From the NCBI GenBank assembly GCA_005881575.1, contig VBCA01000007.1, positions 1 through 64,000 of the forward strand: 64,000 nt of DNA, in the 5' to 3' direction. This DNA is from Betaproteobacteria bacterium (lineage in GTDB: Bacteria; Pseudomonadota; Gammaproteobacteria; Burkholderiales; SG8-39). Below are positions 8,785 through 16,311 of this stretch, in pieces. The notes beneath the pieces are model-generated. The model did no database searches. It was given only the letters and a program-made list of their open reading frames with translations, and was not told the DNA's origin. Made by a program: the position numbers and the translations under genes. The number at the start of each line of letters is the position of its first letter. Within the stretch, counting starts at the first letter, position 1.

Positions 8785-9687
8785 GTGGGCGCGGCCTGGA
8801 CATTCGAAAAAATCGCCGGCCCGTTCGAAGGGCCGACGGGCGGCCTCGCCTGGGACGGGAGCGGCATGCTCTTTTCCGCGGTCGCCGAGGGCCGCATCCT
8901 GCGCTACGACCCGGCGAGCGGAAAAACGAGCGAATTCCGCAAATACACCAACCGCACCAACGGCCTCGCCTTCGCCCCCGGCGGCGCGCTGTACGGCTGC
9001 CAGGAAAGCTCGCGGCGCGTGATCCGCTTCGCCGAGGACGGTTCGACCGCGACCACGGCCCTTCTGCTCGATGGTCGCTATCACAACCAGCCGAACAACC
9101 TCGCAATCGATTCGCAGGGCCGCATCTGGTTCAGCGACCCATGGAGCGAGCTGCGCGCCTCCGGCCCGCAGATCTTCCCGGCGCTCGAGCACGCCTCGGT
9201 GCTGCGCCTGGAGCTCGATTCGTTCCGCAAGCTGTGGAGCATCCGGCGCATGACCTACGACACCGTGGCTCCGCGCGCGGTCGCGCTCTCGCCCGACGAG
9301 TCCACCCTGTATGTCGCCGAAACGGACAACTCGCCGCAGGGCCTTCGCGAGCTGCGCGCCTACCCGATCCTCCCGGACGATACGCTCGGGCCGCACACCG
9401 TGCTGCACGCATTCGGGCGCGATCACCGGGGCGAGCACCGCGGCATCGAGGGACTGTGCACCGACAGCGAAGGCAATATCGTCGCCTGCTCGGGTTGGAA
9501 AAAAAGCGGGCCCGGACCGCTCGTGCACGTCTTTTCCGCGGCCGGCGCAATTCTCGAGTCGCATCCGGTTCCCTCGGATCAGCCGATGAACTGCGCCTTC
9601 GGCGACGCGGACCTCGCGAGCCTCTACGTGACGACCGCGGGCGGCGAGCTCCTGCGCGCGCGAGATTTCGGCAGGCGCGGGCGATGA
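8785..9687 (+). CDS. SMP-30/strictosidine-synthase-like propeller protein
   Basis: 300 residues, GTG start. It has propeller repeats with SDP, SPDEST and DSEGN turns typical of the SMP-30/LRE family. Compared with the homologue at 5591-6487, NQPNNLAI keeps one metal Asn, but the usual P-N-G-L motif is replaced by PRAVAL and the usual GI-D-G motif reads GIEGL. Metal binding may therefore be altered, and lactonase activity is uncertain. The stop overlaps the start of the following Bug receptor (ATGA), so the two are co-translated. There is no signal peptide, so it is cytoplasmic. Confidence 0.75.
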   Translation: MGAAWTFEKIAGPFEGPTGGLAWDGSGMLFSAVAEGRILRYDPASGKTSEFRKYTNRTNGLAFAPGGALYGCQESSRRVIRFAEDGSTATTALLLDGRYHNQPNNLAIDSQGRIWFSDPWSELRASGPQIFPALEHASVLRLELDSFRKLWSIRRMTYDTVAPRAVALSPDESTLYVAETDNSPQGLRELRAYPILPDDTLGPHTVLHAFGRDHRGEHRGIEGLCTDSEGNIVACSGWKKSGPGPLVHVFSAAGAILESHPVPSDQPMNCAFGDADLASLYVTTAGGELLRARDFGRRGR

Positions 9688-10625
9688 AAACGGCTCGCGT
9701 GATCCTCGCCGGGCTGGTCTTCGCGGGAAATGCCGTCCCCCAGACTTATCCCGCGAAACCCGTCCGCTTCATCGTCGGCCCCGGTCCCGATGCGCTCGCG
9801 CGCGTGATCGGGCAGAAGCTCAGCGCCGCCTGGGGACAGCCCGTCATCATCGACCAGCGCGGCGGCGGCGGCGGGACGATCTCGGCCGAGGCGGTGGCGA
9901 AAGCGGCGCCCGACGGCTACACGCTGCTCCTCGCGACCGGAACGCACACGATCAATCCGAGCCTGTACAAGGTCTCCTACGACATGGTGCGCGATTTTGC
10001 TCCGGTGACGCTGCTCGCATCGACCCCGTTCATCCTCGCGGTGCACCCGTCGGTGCCCGCGAATTCCGTCCGCGAGCTGATCGCGCTCGCGAAAACGAAC
10101 CCCGGAAAGCTCAACTACGGCTCGGGCGGCAGCGGCACGCCTCCGCATCTCGCGACCGAGCTCTTCAAGACCATGGCGGGCGTGAACATCGTCCACGTTC
10201 CGTACAAGACGGTCGCCGCGGCGATCACCGATCTCGTCGCCGGGCAGCTGCAGGTGATGTTCACCGTCGGGCCGGCGGGCCTGCCCCAGATACGCGCAGG
10301 CCGGATCCGCGGGCTCGCGGTATCGACCGCGAAGCGCTCGGCCTTCGCGCACGAGCTTCCCACCGTCGCCGAAGCGGGGCTCGCGGGCTTCGAGGTGTTC
10401 GGCTGGAACGGGCTGCTCGCGCCGGCCGGGACGCCCAAGCCCGTGATCGCGAAACTGCACGTCGAAATCACCCGCACGCTGCGGACGCCGGAGGTCCGGG
10501 AACGCATTGCGGGCTTCGGCTTCGAGCCGGTCGGCAACTCGCCCGAGGAGTTCGGCGAGTTCGTGAAGGCCGACATCGCGCGGTGGGCGAAGGTCGCCAA
10601 GGAAAGTGGTGCGCGCATCGATTGA
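9684..10625 (+). CDS. Bug/TctC-family receptor with shortened first ligand loop
   Basis: 313 residues. Signal peptide MKTARVILAGLVFAGNAVPQ, then YPAKPVRFIV. The start overlaps the SMP-30 stop by 4 bp. Bug hallmarks are present: IDQRGGGGGTIS, DGYTLLLATG, VHVPYKT and a WAKVAKESGARID end. The first ligand loop, usually an APGGG-type stretch between the first strand and the D-x-x-A-R helix, is reduced to VGPGPDALAR, about four residues shorter than in the other copies here. This may alter ligand binding or reflect a small in-frame deletion. Periplasmic; ligand unknown. Confidence 0.85.
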   Translation: MKTARVILAGLVFAGNAVPQTYPAKPVRFIVGPGPDALARVIGQKLSAAWGQPVIIDQRGGGGGTISAEAVAKAAPDGYTLLLATGTHTINPSLYKVSYDMVRDFAPVTLLASTPFILAVHPSVPANSVRELIALAKTNPGKLNYGSGGSGTPPHLATELFKTMAGVNIVHVPYKTVAAAITDLVAGQLQVMFTVGPAGLPQIRAGRIRGLAVSTAKRSAFAHELPTVAEAGLAGFEVFGWNGLLAPAGTPKPVIAKLHVEITRTLRTPEVRERIAGFGFEPVGNSPEEFGEFVKADIARWAKVAKESGARID

Positions 10626-10627
10626 CG

Positions 10628-10687
10628 CGCCCGTCGATGAAGGAGTGGGGAAAGCTGATCAGGGAACGCGGAATCCGGGCCGAGTGA
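10628..10687 (+). pseudogene. C-terminal scrap of a Bug receptor
   Basis: Just after the intact Bug gene, in another frame, the translation ends WGKLIRERGIRAE followed by a stop. This is the usual C-terminal helix of Bug receptors. Nothing upstream in this frame belongs to the family, because the intact neighbour occupies it. I read it as the remains of a third receptor copy deleted by recombination. It is only about 20 codons, so chance similarity cannot be excluded. Confidence 0.35.
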
Positions 10688-10712
10688 ACGTGGCGAAACA
10701 CACGCGGGCGGG

Positions 10713-10790
10713 GACGAAGTGCACGGCGTCGCGGTGCTCGAGGCGATCCTGGAGTCGGCGCGGGACGGAGCCAGGGTCCGCGTCGCTTGA
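10713..10790 (+). pseudogene. possible C-terminal scrap of a Gfo/Idh/MocA oxidoreductase
   Basis: A short frame reads V-L-E-A-I-L-E-S-A-R-D-G-A-R-V-R-V-A then stop. It resembles the last helix and strand of Gfo/Idh/MocA sugar dehydrogenases, where a SAR-x-G-x-x-V ending is common. No Rossmann part is present. It occupies the gap between two Bug genes together with the Bug scrap. The call is tentative because of its length. Confidence 0.25.
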
Positions 10791-10830
10791 AAACTGAGAG
10801 AATAGCCGCGACCGCCCGGAGGAATCGTCC

Positions 10831-11808
10831 ATGCGAAATCTCGTGCGCTTGCTTGCGGGCGCGACGCTCGCGATCTGGACCGCGGCGTGCTGGCCTCAAG
10901 CCGGCAGCTCAAGCTTTCCCACGAGACCGGTTCGAATGGTGGTGGCCTTCACGCCCGGAGGCGGGACCGACATCATCGCGCGGCTTCTCGCGCAGAAGCT
11001 CACCGAGCGATGGGGCCAGCCGGTGGTGGTGGAGAACCGCGCCGGCGCCTCCGGCAATATCGGGACCGACCTGGTGGCGAGGAGCGCGCCCGACGGCCAT
11101 ACTCTGTTGATGGCGTTTTCCTCCCACGCGAGCAACCCCGCGCTCTACGGCAAGCTGCCGTTCGACATCAACAAGGACTTCAGCTCCATCACCATGGTCG
11201 GGACCGCGCCCATGGTGGTGGTCGCGAGCCCCGCGTTCCCCGCAAAGACCCTCGGCGGACTGATCGAGTACGCCCGCTCGCACCCCGGCGCGGTGAAGTT
11301 CGGCTCCTCGGGAATCGGCACCCCTGTGCACCTCGCCGGCGAGCTGATGATGCAGCTCACCGGAATCAAGATGATCCACGTACCCTACAAGGGGATCGCG
11401 CCGGCGATGACCGCCATTCTCGCCGGGGAGATCGAGGTCACCTATGTGGCGGTGCTCACGGGCCTGCAGCATTTCAAGGCGGGCAAGTTGAGTCCCCTCG
11501 CGGTGGCCGGCCGCAGCCGCTACCCCGCGCTGCCCGAGGTGCCGACGGCCGCGGAGGCGGGCCTCGCCGGCTACGAAATCGACTTCTGGTACGCGTTGCT
11601 CGGGCCGGCCGGGATGCTGGCGCCGCTGGTCGCGCGCATCCAGCGCGATGCCGCGGCCATCCTCACGACGCCGGAAATGAAGGAGAGCCTGCTCGCCCAG
11701 GGCTGCGTCGCGTCGGGCAGCAGCCCGGAGGAACTCTCGGTGCGGATCAGGAGCGACTACGAGCTCTGGACGAAAGTGATCCGGACCGCGGGCGTGAAAC
11801 TGGAGTGA
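10831..11808 (+). CDS. Bug/TctC-family tripartite tricarboxylate transporter receptor
   Basis: 325 residues. The start follows a clear Shine-Dalgarno (GGAGGA, about 6 nt spacing). The N-terminal MRNLVRLLAGATLAIWTAAC segment could be a Sec signal or a lipoprotein signal ending at Cys. Mature features are FPTRPVRMVVAFTPGGGTD, VENRAGASGN, DGHTLLMAF, IHVPYKG and a WTKVIRTAGVKLE tail, all standard Bug blocks with a full-length first loop. Its last 62 bp overlap antisense with the 3' end of the RAYT gene. No permease genes are adjacent. Ligand unknown. Confidence 0.87.
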   Translation: MRNLVRLLAGATLAIWTAACWPQAGSSSFPTRPVRMVVAFTPGGGTDIIARLLAQKLTERWGQPVVVENRAGASGNIGTDLVARSAPDGHTLLMAFSSHASNPALYGKLPFDINKDFSSITMVGTAPMVVVASPAFPAKTLGGLIEYARSHPGAVKFGSSGIGTPVHLAGELMMQLTGIKMIHVPYKGIAPAMTAILAGEIEVTYVAVLTGLQHFKAGKLSPLAVAGRSRYPALPEVPTAAEAGLAGYEIDFWYALLGPAGMLAPLVARIQRDAAAILTTPEMKESLLAQGCVASGSSPEELSVRIRSDYELWTKVIRTAGVKLE

Positions 11809-12361
11809 TCCTTTCTCCGGTCCGCGCGAAGAGGGCTGCGTAGGCTGCGCGGCGCTCGTCGGGCGAGCGCCCCAGCGAATAGTAGTGCGGGTGCGGCGTG
11901 AGGAGAGCATCGTCCTCACCGAGCGCGTTGGCGCGGTAGCTCGACCAGGGATATTCGCCCGGATGCGCGGCGAGCCCCGCGCGCACCGGGTTCTCTTCGA
12001 TGTAACGCATGCACGCGAGGAGGTGCCTGCGCGCGTGCACGGGCGAGGCGTCGTAGGTTTCCTCCCACACCGAGTCTTCGTGACCGTAGGCCGCCGCGAG
12101 GTGGCACGCGTAGCCAGCGGCGATCGCGGGCATCAGGCGCGCCGGGCCTGCGGTGCACGCAAAGGTCACGAGCAGGTGCACGTGGTTTCCCATCAGGGCG
12201 TAGGCGTGAACAGCGCATCCGGCACGCGCCGCGCATTCGCCCAGCGCCTCGAGATAGGCGGCGCGGTCTCCTGCGCGGGAAAAGCAGGCGCGGCGTTCGC
12301 GAGCGCGCTGCACGACGTGCAGTGTGGCGTGGGCTTCTTCGGGGCAGGCGAGGCGCGGCAT
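11747..12361 (-). CDS. REP-associated tyrosine transposase (RAYT; Y1/HUH, IS200-like)
   Basis: About 204 residues from the preferred ATG at 12361 (MPRLACPEEAHATLHVVQR, the family's typical opening); in-frame ATGs at 12379 and 12391 are alternatives. The HUH motif is GNHVHLL within YALMGNHVHLLV. A Tyr in AAGYACHLAAAYG sits where the nucleophile is expected, followed by the family blocks YIEENPVRAGL, YPWSSYRAN and PHPHYYSLG. RAYTs are single-copy domesticated transposases thought to move REP palindromes. A REP-like palindrome occurs in this window at 48638-48712. No IS ends flank this gene. The C-terminus overlaps the Bug gene antisense by 62 bp. Confidence 0.85.
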   Translation of the reverse strand: MPRLACPEEAHATLHVVQRARERRACFSRAGDRAAYLEALGECAARAGCAVHAYALMGNHVHLLVTFACTAGPARLMPAIAAGYACHLAAAYGHEDSVWEETYDASPVHARRHLLACMRYIEENPVRAGLAAHPGEYPWSSYRANALGEDDALLTPHPHYYSLGRSPDERRAAYAALFARTGERITPVSRPRSGSLSSRARSRS

Positions 12362-12477
12362 GGCGGGAGCTGTTGCCATGAACAACGCCAAGCACCGCAG
12401 CGCCGTTGACTTTGCGGCAGAACGTACGAAAGGCGGCTCGCGCCTCCCCTAGATGAGTGTGGCGGGAATTTTTCCGA

Positions 12478-13422
12478 CTACGGCGCCACGGAGTAATTGA
12501 TCACGGTCTCGAAGCCGACACCGCGCATCTCGAAATCAGTCGCACTTGTCTGAACCAGTTTGAAACAGCCGCTGGCCGGATAGGGAACGCGGCGCCAATC
12601 GAAACACACCTGGGCGTCGTCCCGCTTCACGACCATGGAGCCGCTGGCAGATGGCGTGAAGCATCTGGGGCACGAGCGCTCCACCGTCCCGTCCCCCCTG
12701 ATCCGCAAGGTGAAAGGCGCCTGTCTGGTGGGTTTGGCTTCGCCCCGTCTCGCTTCGATCGACGGGTAGCTGGCAAAGTGAGCGGCAATGTCCTGCCCGG
12801 AAAGCGTCCGCGGGTAGGTCACCGCCGCCGGGCCAGGAACCGCAGCCGCCGTCGGCCCGCGTTCGGCGCGACTATCCGCCTCCAGGGCGCCGAGTTCGGC
12901 GATCGCCTGCAACCCCTGCGCGATATTCTTGCGCGCGGCGCCTTCGATAGCCAGGCGCATCCGCGTCGCACCCACGATGGCGTCGTCCAGGGTGGCCGTG
13001 TGAGCGGACTTGATCACCTTGCGTAGGACGACGGTCTTGTCGGATACCTTGGTCAGCGCCCAGCCGGCTTCCATCTCGACCGTGAAGCTCGCTCCGAAAA
13101 CCGGCTTGGTGAGTTGCGTGATGATGATCGTGAGCTCGTAGTCGCCATTCCTGTCCTGCACTACGCTCTTGAAAAGCTTCGATGCGACGATCGAGCTCTC
13201 GACCGCCACCTTGAGCTCCTCGTTCGAAACATTCGCGCCGGTCATCGCGCTGGTTTCCGTGCCGCCCCGCGTCTGCACCGAAACGCTGTAAGGATAATTC
13301 TTTGTCGCGGGAGCGCCGACCAACATGGCCTCGCGGGTCGGCGGCGATGCGCAGCCCGTCAAGCCGACGAGGGCAGTGACGATCAGAAATGCGGTGACGC
13401 GTCCGTAAAGGGTCGTCCTCAT
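12478..13422 (-). CDS. predicted lipoprotein of unknown function
   Basis: 314 residues from ATG 13422, which lies 1 nt after the upstream lipoprotein's stop, so the two are an operon. Signal peptide with lipobox LTGC near residue 25 (VTALVGLTGCASPPT), so it should be lipid-anchored. The middle region (about residues 40-180) is alpha/beta with an ESSIVASKLFKSV helix and an ITQLTKP strand, reminiscent of envelope lipoproteins that bind peptidoglycan or secretion partners. The C-terminal 80 residues contain CPRC and FDWRRVPYPASGCF, which I do not recognise. The pairing with another small lipoprotein suggests a shared envelope role. Confidence 0.6.
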   Translation of the reverse strand: MRTTLYGRVTAFLIVTALVGLTGCASPPTREAMLVGAPATKNYPYSVSVQTRGGTETSAMTGANVSNEELKVAVESSIVASKLFKSVVQDRNGDYELTIIITQLTKPVFGASFTVEMEAGWALTKVSDKTVVLRKVIKSAHTATLDDAIVGATRMRLAIEGAARKNIAQGLQAIAELGALEADSRAERGPTAAAVPGPAAVTYPRTLSGQDIAAHFASYPSIEARRGEAKPTRQAPFTLRIRGDGTVERSCPRCFTPSASGSMVVKRDDAQVCFDWRRVPYPASGCFKLVQTSATDFEMRGVGFETVINYSVAP

Positions 13423-13423
13423 G

Positions 13424-13867
13424 TTATCTTCCCGCCTCCTTGAATATGTTGCCCAGGACCTCGTCGACCATCTCGGCCGGCGACTTGCGCGCAAGCGAGG
13501 TGTGATACGACTTACCGCTCGCCAGCGGATAGTCGTTCTTGGGATCGCGGATCGTGATCGTCAGCTCGAGCATGTACATCGTAATGTCCCACCTCCACCT
13601 GTCGACGTAGGTGACGACGGCGTCCACGGCCGACGGCTTTTCGCCCCCGGTTGTGACGTTGTATCCGCGCGAGCGCAGTTTCTCGGCGATCAGCACGTCG
13701 ATGTCGTTGTCGTCCTTGGGCTGTTTCGCGACATGCATGGCCTTGAGGCTGCCGAGATTGACCGATGGATCGATCGTCGCGGTCGCGCGGTTGATGGCGC
13801 AACCGGTCGTCGTCGTTGCGACGGCGGCGAGAGTGGCGAGCAGCAATGCGGTTTTTTTCAACGGCAT
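13424..13867 (-). CDS. small DUF4136-like lipoprotein
   Basis: 147 residues. Signal peptide MPLKKTALLLATLAAVATTT with lipobox TTGC. The mature part has IDPSVNLGSLKAMHVAK, then D-x-L-I-A-E-K-L-R-S-R-G-Y and a VDAVVTYVDRWRWDI strand. This matches the general pattern of DUF4136-type outer-membrane lipoproteins, where a small-protein-like fold follows a short linker. The larger lipoprotein gene begins 1 nt after its stop. It starts 20 bp downstream of the TPP-enzyme stop, so it may be read from that promoter too. Function unknown. Confidence 0.55.
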   Translation of the reverse strand: MPLKKTALLLATLAAVATTTTGCAINRATATIDPSVNLGSLKAMHVAKQPKDDNDIDVLIAEKLRSRGYNVTTGGEKPSAVDAVVTYVDRWRWDITMYMLELTITIRDPKNDYPLASGKSYHTSLARKSPAEMVDEVLGNIFKEAGR

Positions 13868-13887
13868 CCCCTTTGAGCAGGAAGCGC

Positions 13888-15618
13888 CTAGAGCACCGGA
13901 ATCCTTGCGTGCATCAGCGCCGAGCGCCCGCCGCGCACTTCTTTCAGGCAGCGCTGAATCGCCGCGGGCACCGCTTCGGGATCGTCCACCCTCTCGCCGT
14001 AGCCGCCGGCTGCTTCGCAGATCTTGGTGAACTCGATGTCGGGCGCGAGCAGCGCGTTGAACTCGTTGGTCGCCTTGGCTTCTCCTTCCGGATAGACGCG
14101 CAGCGTCGCTTCCTTCACCGCAGACCAGCCCGAGTTGTCGAAGAGAACCGTGAAGATGGGCAGCTTGTATTGCTTGGACACGGCATAGGCGGAGGAGGGA
14201 TTGCCGAAATAGAAGCCGCCGTCGCCGACCATCTGCACCACGGTCGCGTGGGGCTTCGCGAGCTTGATCCCCAGCGCCGTTCCGGACGAGCTGCCCAAGC
14301 CCCCGCCCGCGAAACCGATCGCTGAGCCCGGCGCGGTACGCATGATCTGGTTGTTGACGACGGGGCCGTTGCGTATGCCTTCGTTGACCACGATGGCATC
14401 ATCGCCGATCGCCTTGGAAATTTCGGCGCAGAGGTAATGCGGGTTGATCGCGCCACGGTTGCCCTTGTCCGCGGCCTGCTGGGCGAGATTCGCGCGCCGC
14501 CCGTTGCCCTCGGCCCGCATCGTTTCGACGCGCTTCGCCGCCGCTTCGCGGAACGCCGGCGTCGCTCTCGCGCGCAGCGCCTCGAGCAGCTGCCTCAGGA
14601 TCAAGACGCTGTCGCCCTGGACGCGCGCGTTCGACGCGAAGCCCCAGATGGGGAAGCATTCCTTCACGACATCGACGTCGATATGCGCCCACCAGGTCTG
14701 CGGATTTTCTTTCGTGTGCTTCGGAATCCACGGCACGTCCACGTCGACGAGCAGCCCGACGTCGGCCTCGGCGACAGCGGGCATCATGCCGGCGAAGCAC
14801 GGCGAGGCGCGCGAGATGTTGAGATAGAGCGGGCTCGCTTCAAACACGCGGATGCCGGCCGCGCGCGCGAGCTCCTCGATCAGCGCCGGCGCCTCGAGGT
14901 TGCGGCCGGCGTAGGAAGCGACCAAGACCGGGTGCTTCGCGGAAAGCAGCTTGTCTGCGATCTGCGTGATCGCGGCCGCATCGGCCGCTCCCGCGGACAC
15001 CGCGCCGTAACGCTCTCCGGGGAACGGTCGCATCGCGGCTTCGTCCCAGGTCTGCGTGAGCGTCTCGCGCGGCAGCATGAGATACACGGGGCCCTTGGGA
15101 TCGCTGTGCGCGACCGTGTGCGCGCGCCTCAACGTCTCCTTCGTCATCACGCCCGAGGGCAGCGTCCATTCCCACTTCGCGTAGGGGCGCACGATCCCAG
15201 ACTGGTCGAAGGGCTCCTGGATGAAGTGCACGTAGTTATCGCGGGAGCCCGGCAATTCTCCGCGCACCGTATAAGGCGCCTTGCCCGCCATGAGCACGAG
15301 CGGCAGCCGCCCGCGGCGCGCGTTGTGCATCGCCATCGCGGAATTCGCCGTGCCCGCGTCGACGTGAACCATCACCGCCTGCCCGCGGCCCGTTGCCATG
15401 GCGAAGCCCGCCGCCATGTGCATGGCGGTGTTCTCATGCGGGCAATTGAGCACCTTCGGATAACGCCGCCCGTCTTTCTTCCAGCGCGCCATCTCCTCGA
15501 TCAGCGGCGCGTGGTCGGTGCCGAAGTTGGAGAACAGATACTCGACGCCGATATCGTTGAGGCCTTCGAGAAAATAGTGCGCGGTCGAGTGAAGCTTGAC
15601 TTGCGGGGCCTTGTCCAT
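13888..15618 (-). CDS. thiamine-pyrophosphate-dependent enzyme (acetolactate synthase/benzoylformate decarboxylase superfamily)
   Basis: 576 residues. The N-terminal Pyr domain holds the activating Glu62 in PHENTAMHMA. The central domain lies around residues 195-340. The C-terminal PP domain has the TPP/Mg motif GDGGFYFG followed about 25 residues later by DNSGW. A GGGLGSSSG stretch precedes it. The FAD-binding signature of true AHAS catalytic subunits is not obvious and there is no ilvN partner, so it is more likely a 2-oxoacid decarboxylase or carboligase. It is cytoplasmic. The start is the only good ATG near the open frame's beginning. Confidence 0.75.
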   Translation of the reverse strand: MDKAPQVKLHSTAHYFLEGLNDIGVEYLFSNFGTDHAPLIEEMARWKKDGRRYPKVLNCPHENTAMHMAAGFAMATGRGQAVMVHVDAGTANSAMAMHNARRGRLPLVLMAGKAPYTVRGELPGSRDNYVHFIQEPFDQSGIVRPYAKWEWTLPSGVMTKETLRRAHTVAHSDPKGPVYLMLPRETLTQTWDEAAMRPFPGERYGAVSAGAADAAAITQIADKLLSAKHPVLVASYAGRNLEAPALIEELARAAGIRVFEASPLYLNISRASPCFAGMMPAVAEADVGLLVDVDVPWIPKHTKENPQTWWAHIDVDVVKECFPIWGFASNARVQGDSVLILRQLLEALRARATPAFREAAAKRVETMRAEGNGRRANLAQQAADKGNRGAINPHYLCAEISKAIGDDAIVVNEGIRNGPVVNNQIMRTAPGSAIGFAGGGLGSSSGTALGIKLAKPHATVVQMVGDGGFYFGNPSSAYAVSKQYKLPIFTVLFDNSGWSAVKEATLRVYPEGEAKATNEFNALLAPDIEFTKICEAAGGYGERVDDPEAVPAAIQRCLKEVRGGRSALMHARIPVL

Positions 15619-15702
15619 GTTGTTTCTCTCTCCCTAGCGAATACTGATCGCGACGACCAAGCGGGGACCTATCCGCTCAACGGGGATTATCTTACCTCAG
15701 GG

Positions 15703-16302
15703 CTAGATTCTTCCTGCGGCGGCGCGGATTCTAACGATCGGCCGAGTCGGCTTTCGGCGGGCCACCTCTTCGAACCCGGCCGCGTCGTACATCGATTTCG
15801 CACCGAACCACATGGAATCGTCATTGGATCGGCCGGGCTTGTCCACCGGGTACGCCTCCAGGAGGGCGACGCCGCGCTTCTTGGCATAGCCGATCGCTCC
15901 GTCGAGAAGCGCCCGCGCCACGCCTTGGCCGCGATACCGTGACGGCACGACGAAGCAGACGATCGACCACACCGGCCGCTCATCGACCGCCTTCATCACC
16001 GGCGAGCGCCGCAGCTTCGCGTAGTCATCTCTCGGACCGAGCGACACCCAGCCCACGGGAACTTTGCCTCGATACCCGATGAGACCCGGGGGTTCGCCCG
16101 AACCGAGCAATGCCTTCAGCTCGGTGCGGTTCGCCTGTGCCCGCGTGGTTCCTGCCCGCAAGGGTCCGCGCGACCCGCTGCGGCGGTAGTACATGCACCA
16201 ACAGCCGCGAGCGACGGAACATCCCTTGGCGTTGAACAAGGCCTCCAGATCGGGCCAGCGCCCGCGGGTGAGGGGGCGTACGGTGAGCCTCATGGCGCAC
16301 AT
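15703..16302 (-). CDS. GNAT-family N-acetyltransferase
   Basis: 199 residues; an in-frame ATG at 16293 (MRLTVRPLT) is an equally good start. The acetyl-CoA binding motif A reads VVPSRYRGQGVARALLDGAI, with the R-G-Q-G-V-A loop. A W-x-S-L-G-P-R-D strand precedes it. The N-terminal CSVARGCWCMYYR segment is characteristic of a GNAT subgroup with a Cys-rich first helix. Cytoplasmic; substrate unknown. The start is 9 bp from the metallo-hydrolase stop, so the two may be cotranscribed. Confidence 0.78.
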   Translation of the reverse strand: MCAMRLTVRPLTRGRWPDLEALFNAKGCSVARGCWCMYYRRSGSRGPLRAGTTRAQANRTELKALLGSGEPPGLIGYRGKVPVGWVSLGPRDDYAKLRRSPVMKAVDERPVWSIVCFVVPSRYRGQGVARALLDGAIGYAKKRGVALLEAYPVDKPGRSNDDSMWFGAKSMYDAAGFEEVARRKPTRPIVRIRAAAGRI

Positions 16303-16311
16303 GACCTCTCT

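Noticed and set aside
14437-15942. 501-residue plus-strand open frame
   Set aside because: It is the antisense shadow of the TPP-enzyme gene. It is rich in Arg/His/Asp with no domain, and the minus-strand protein has clear motifs.
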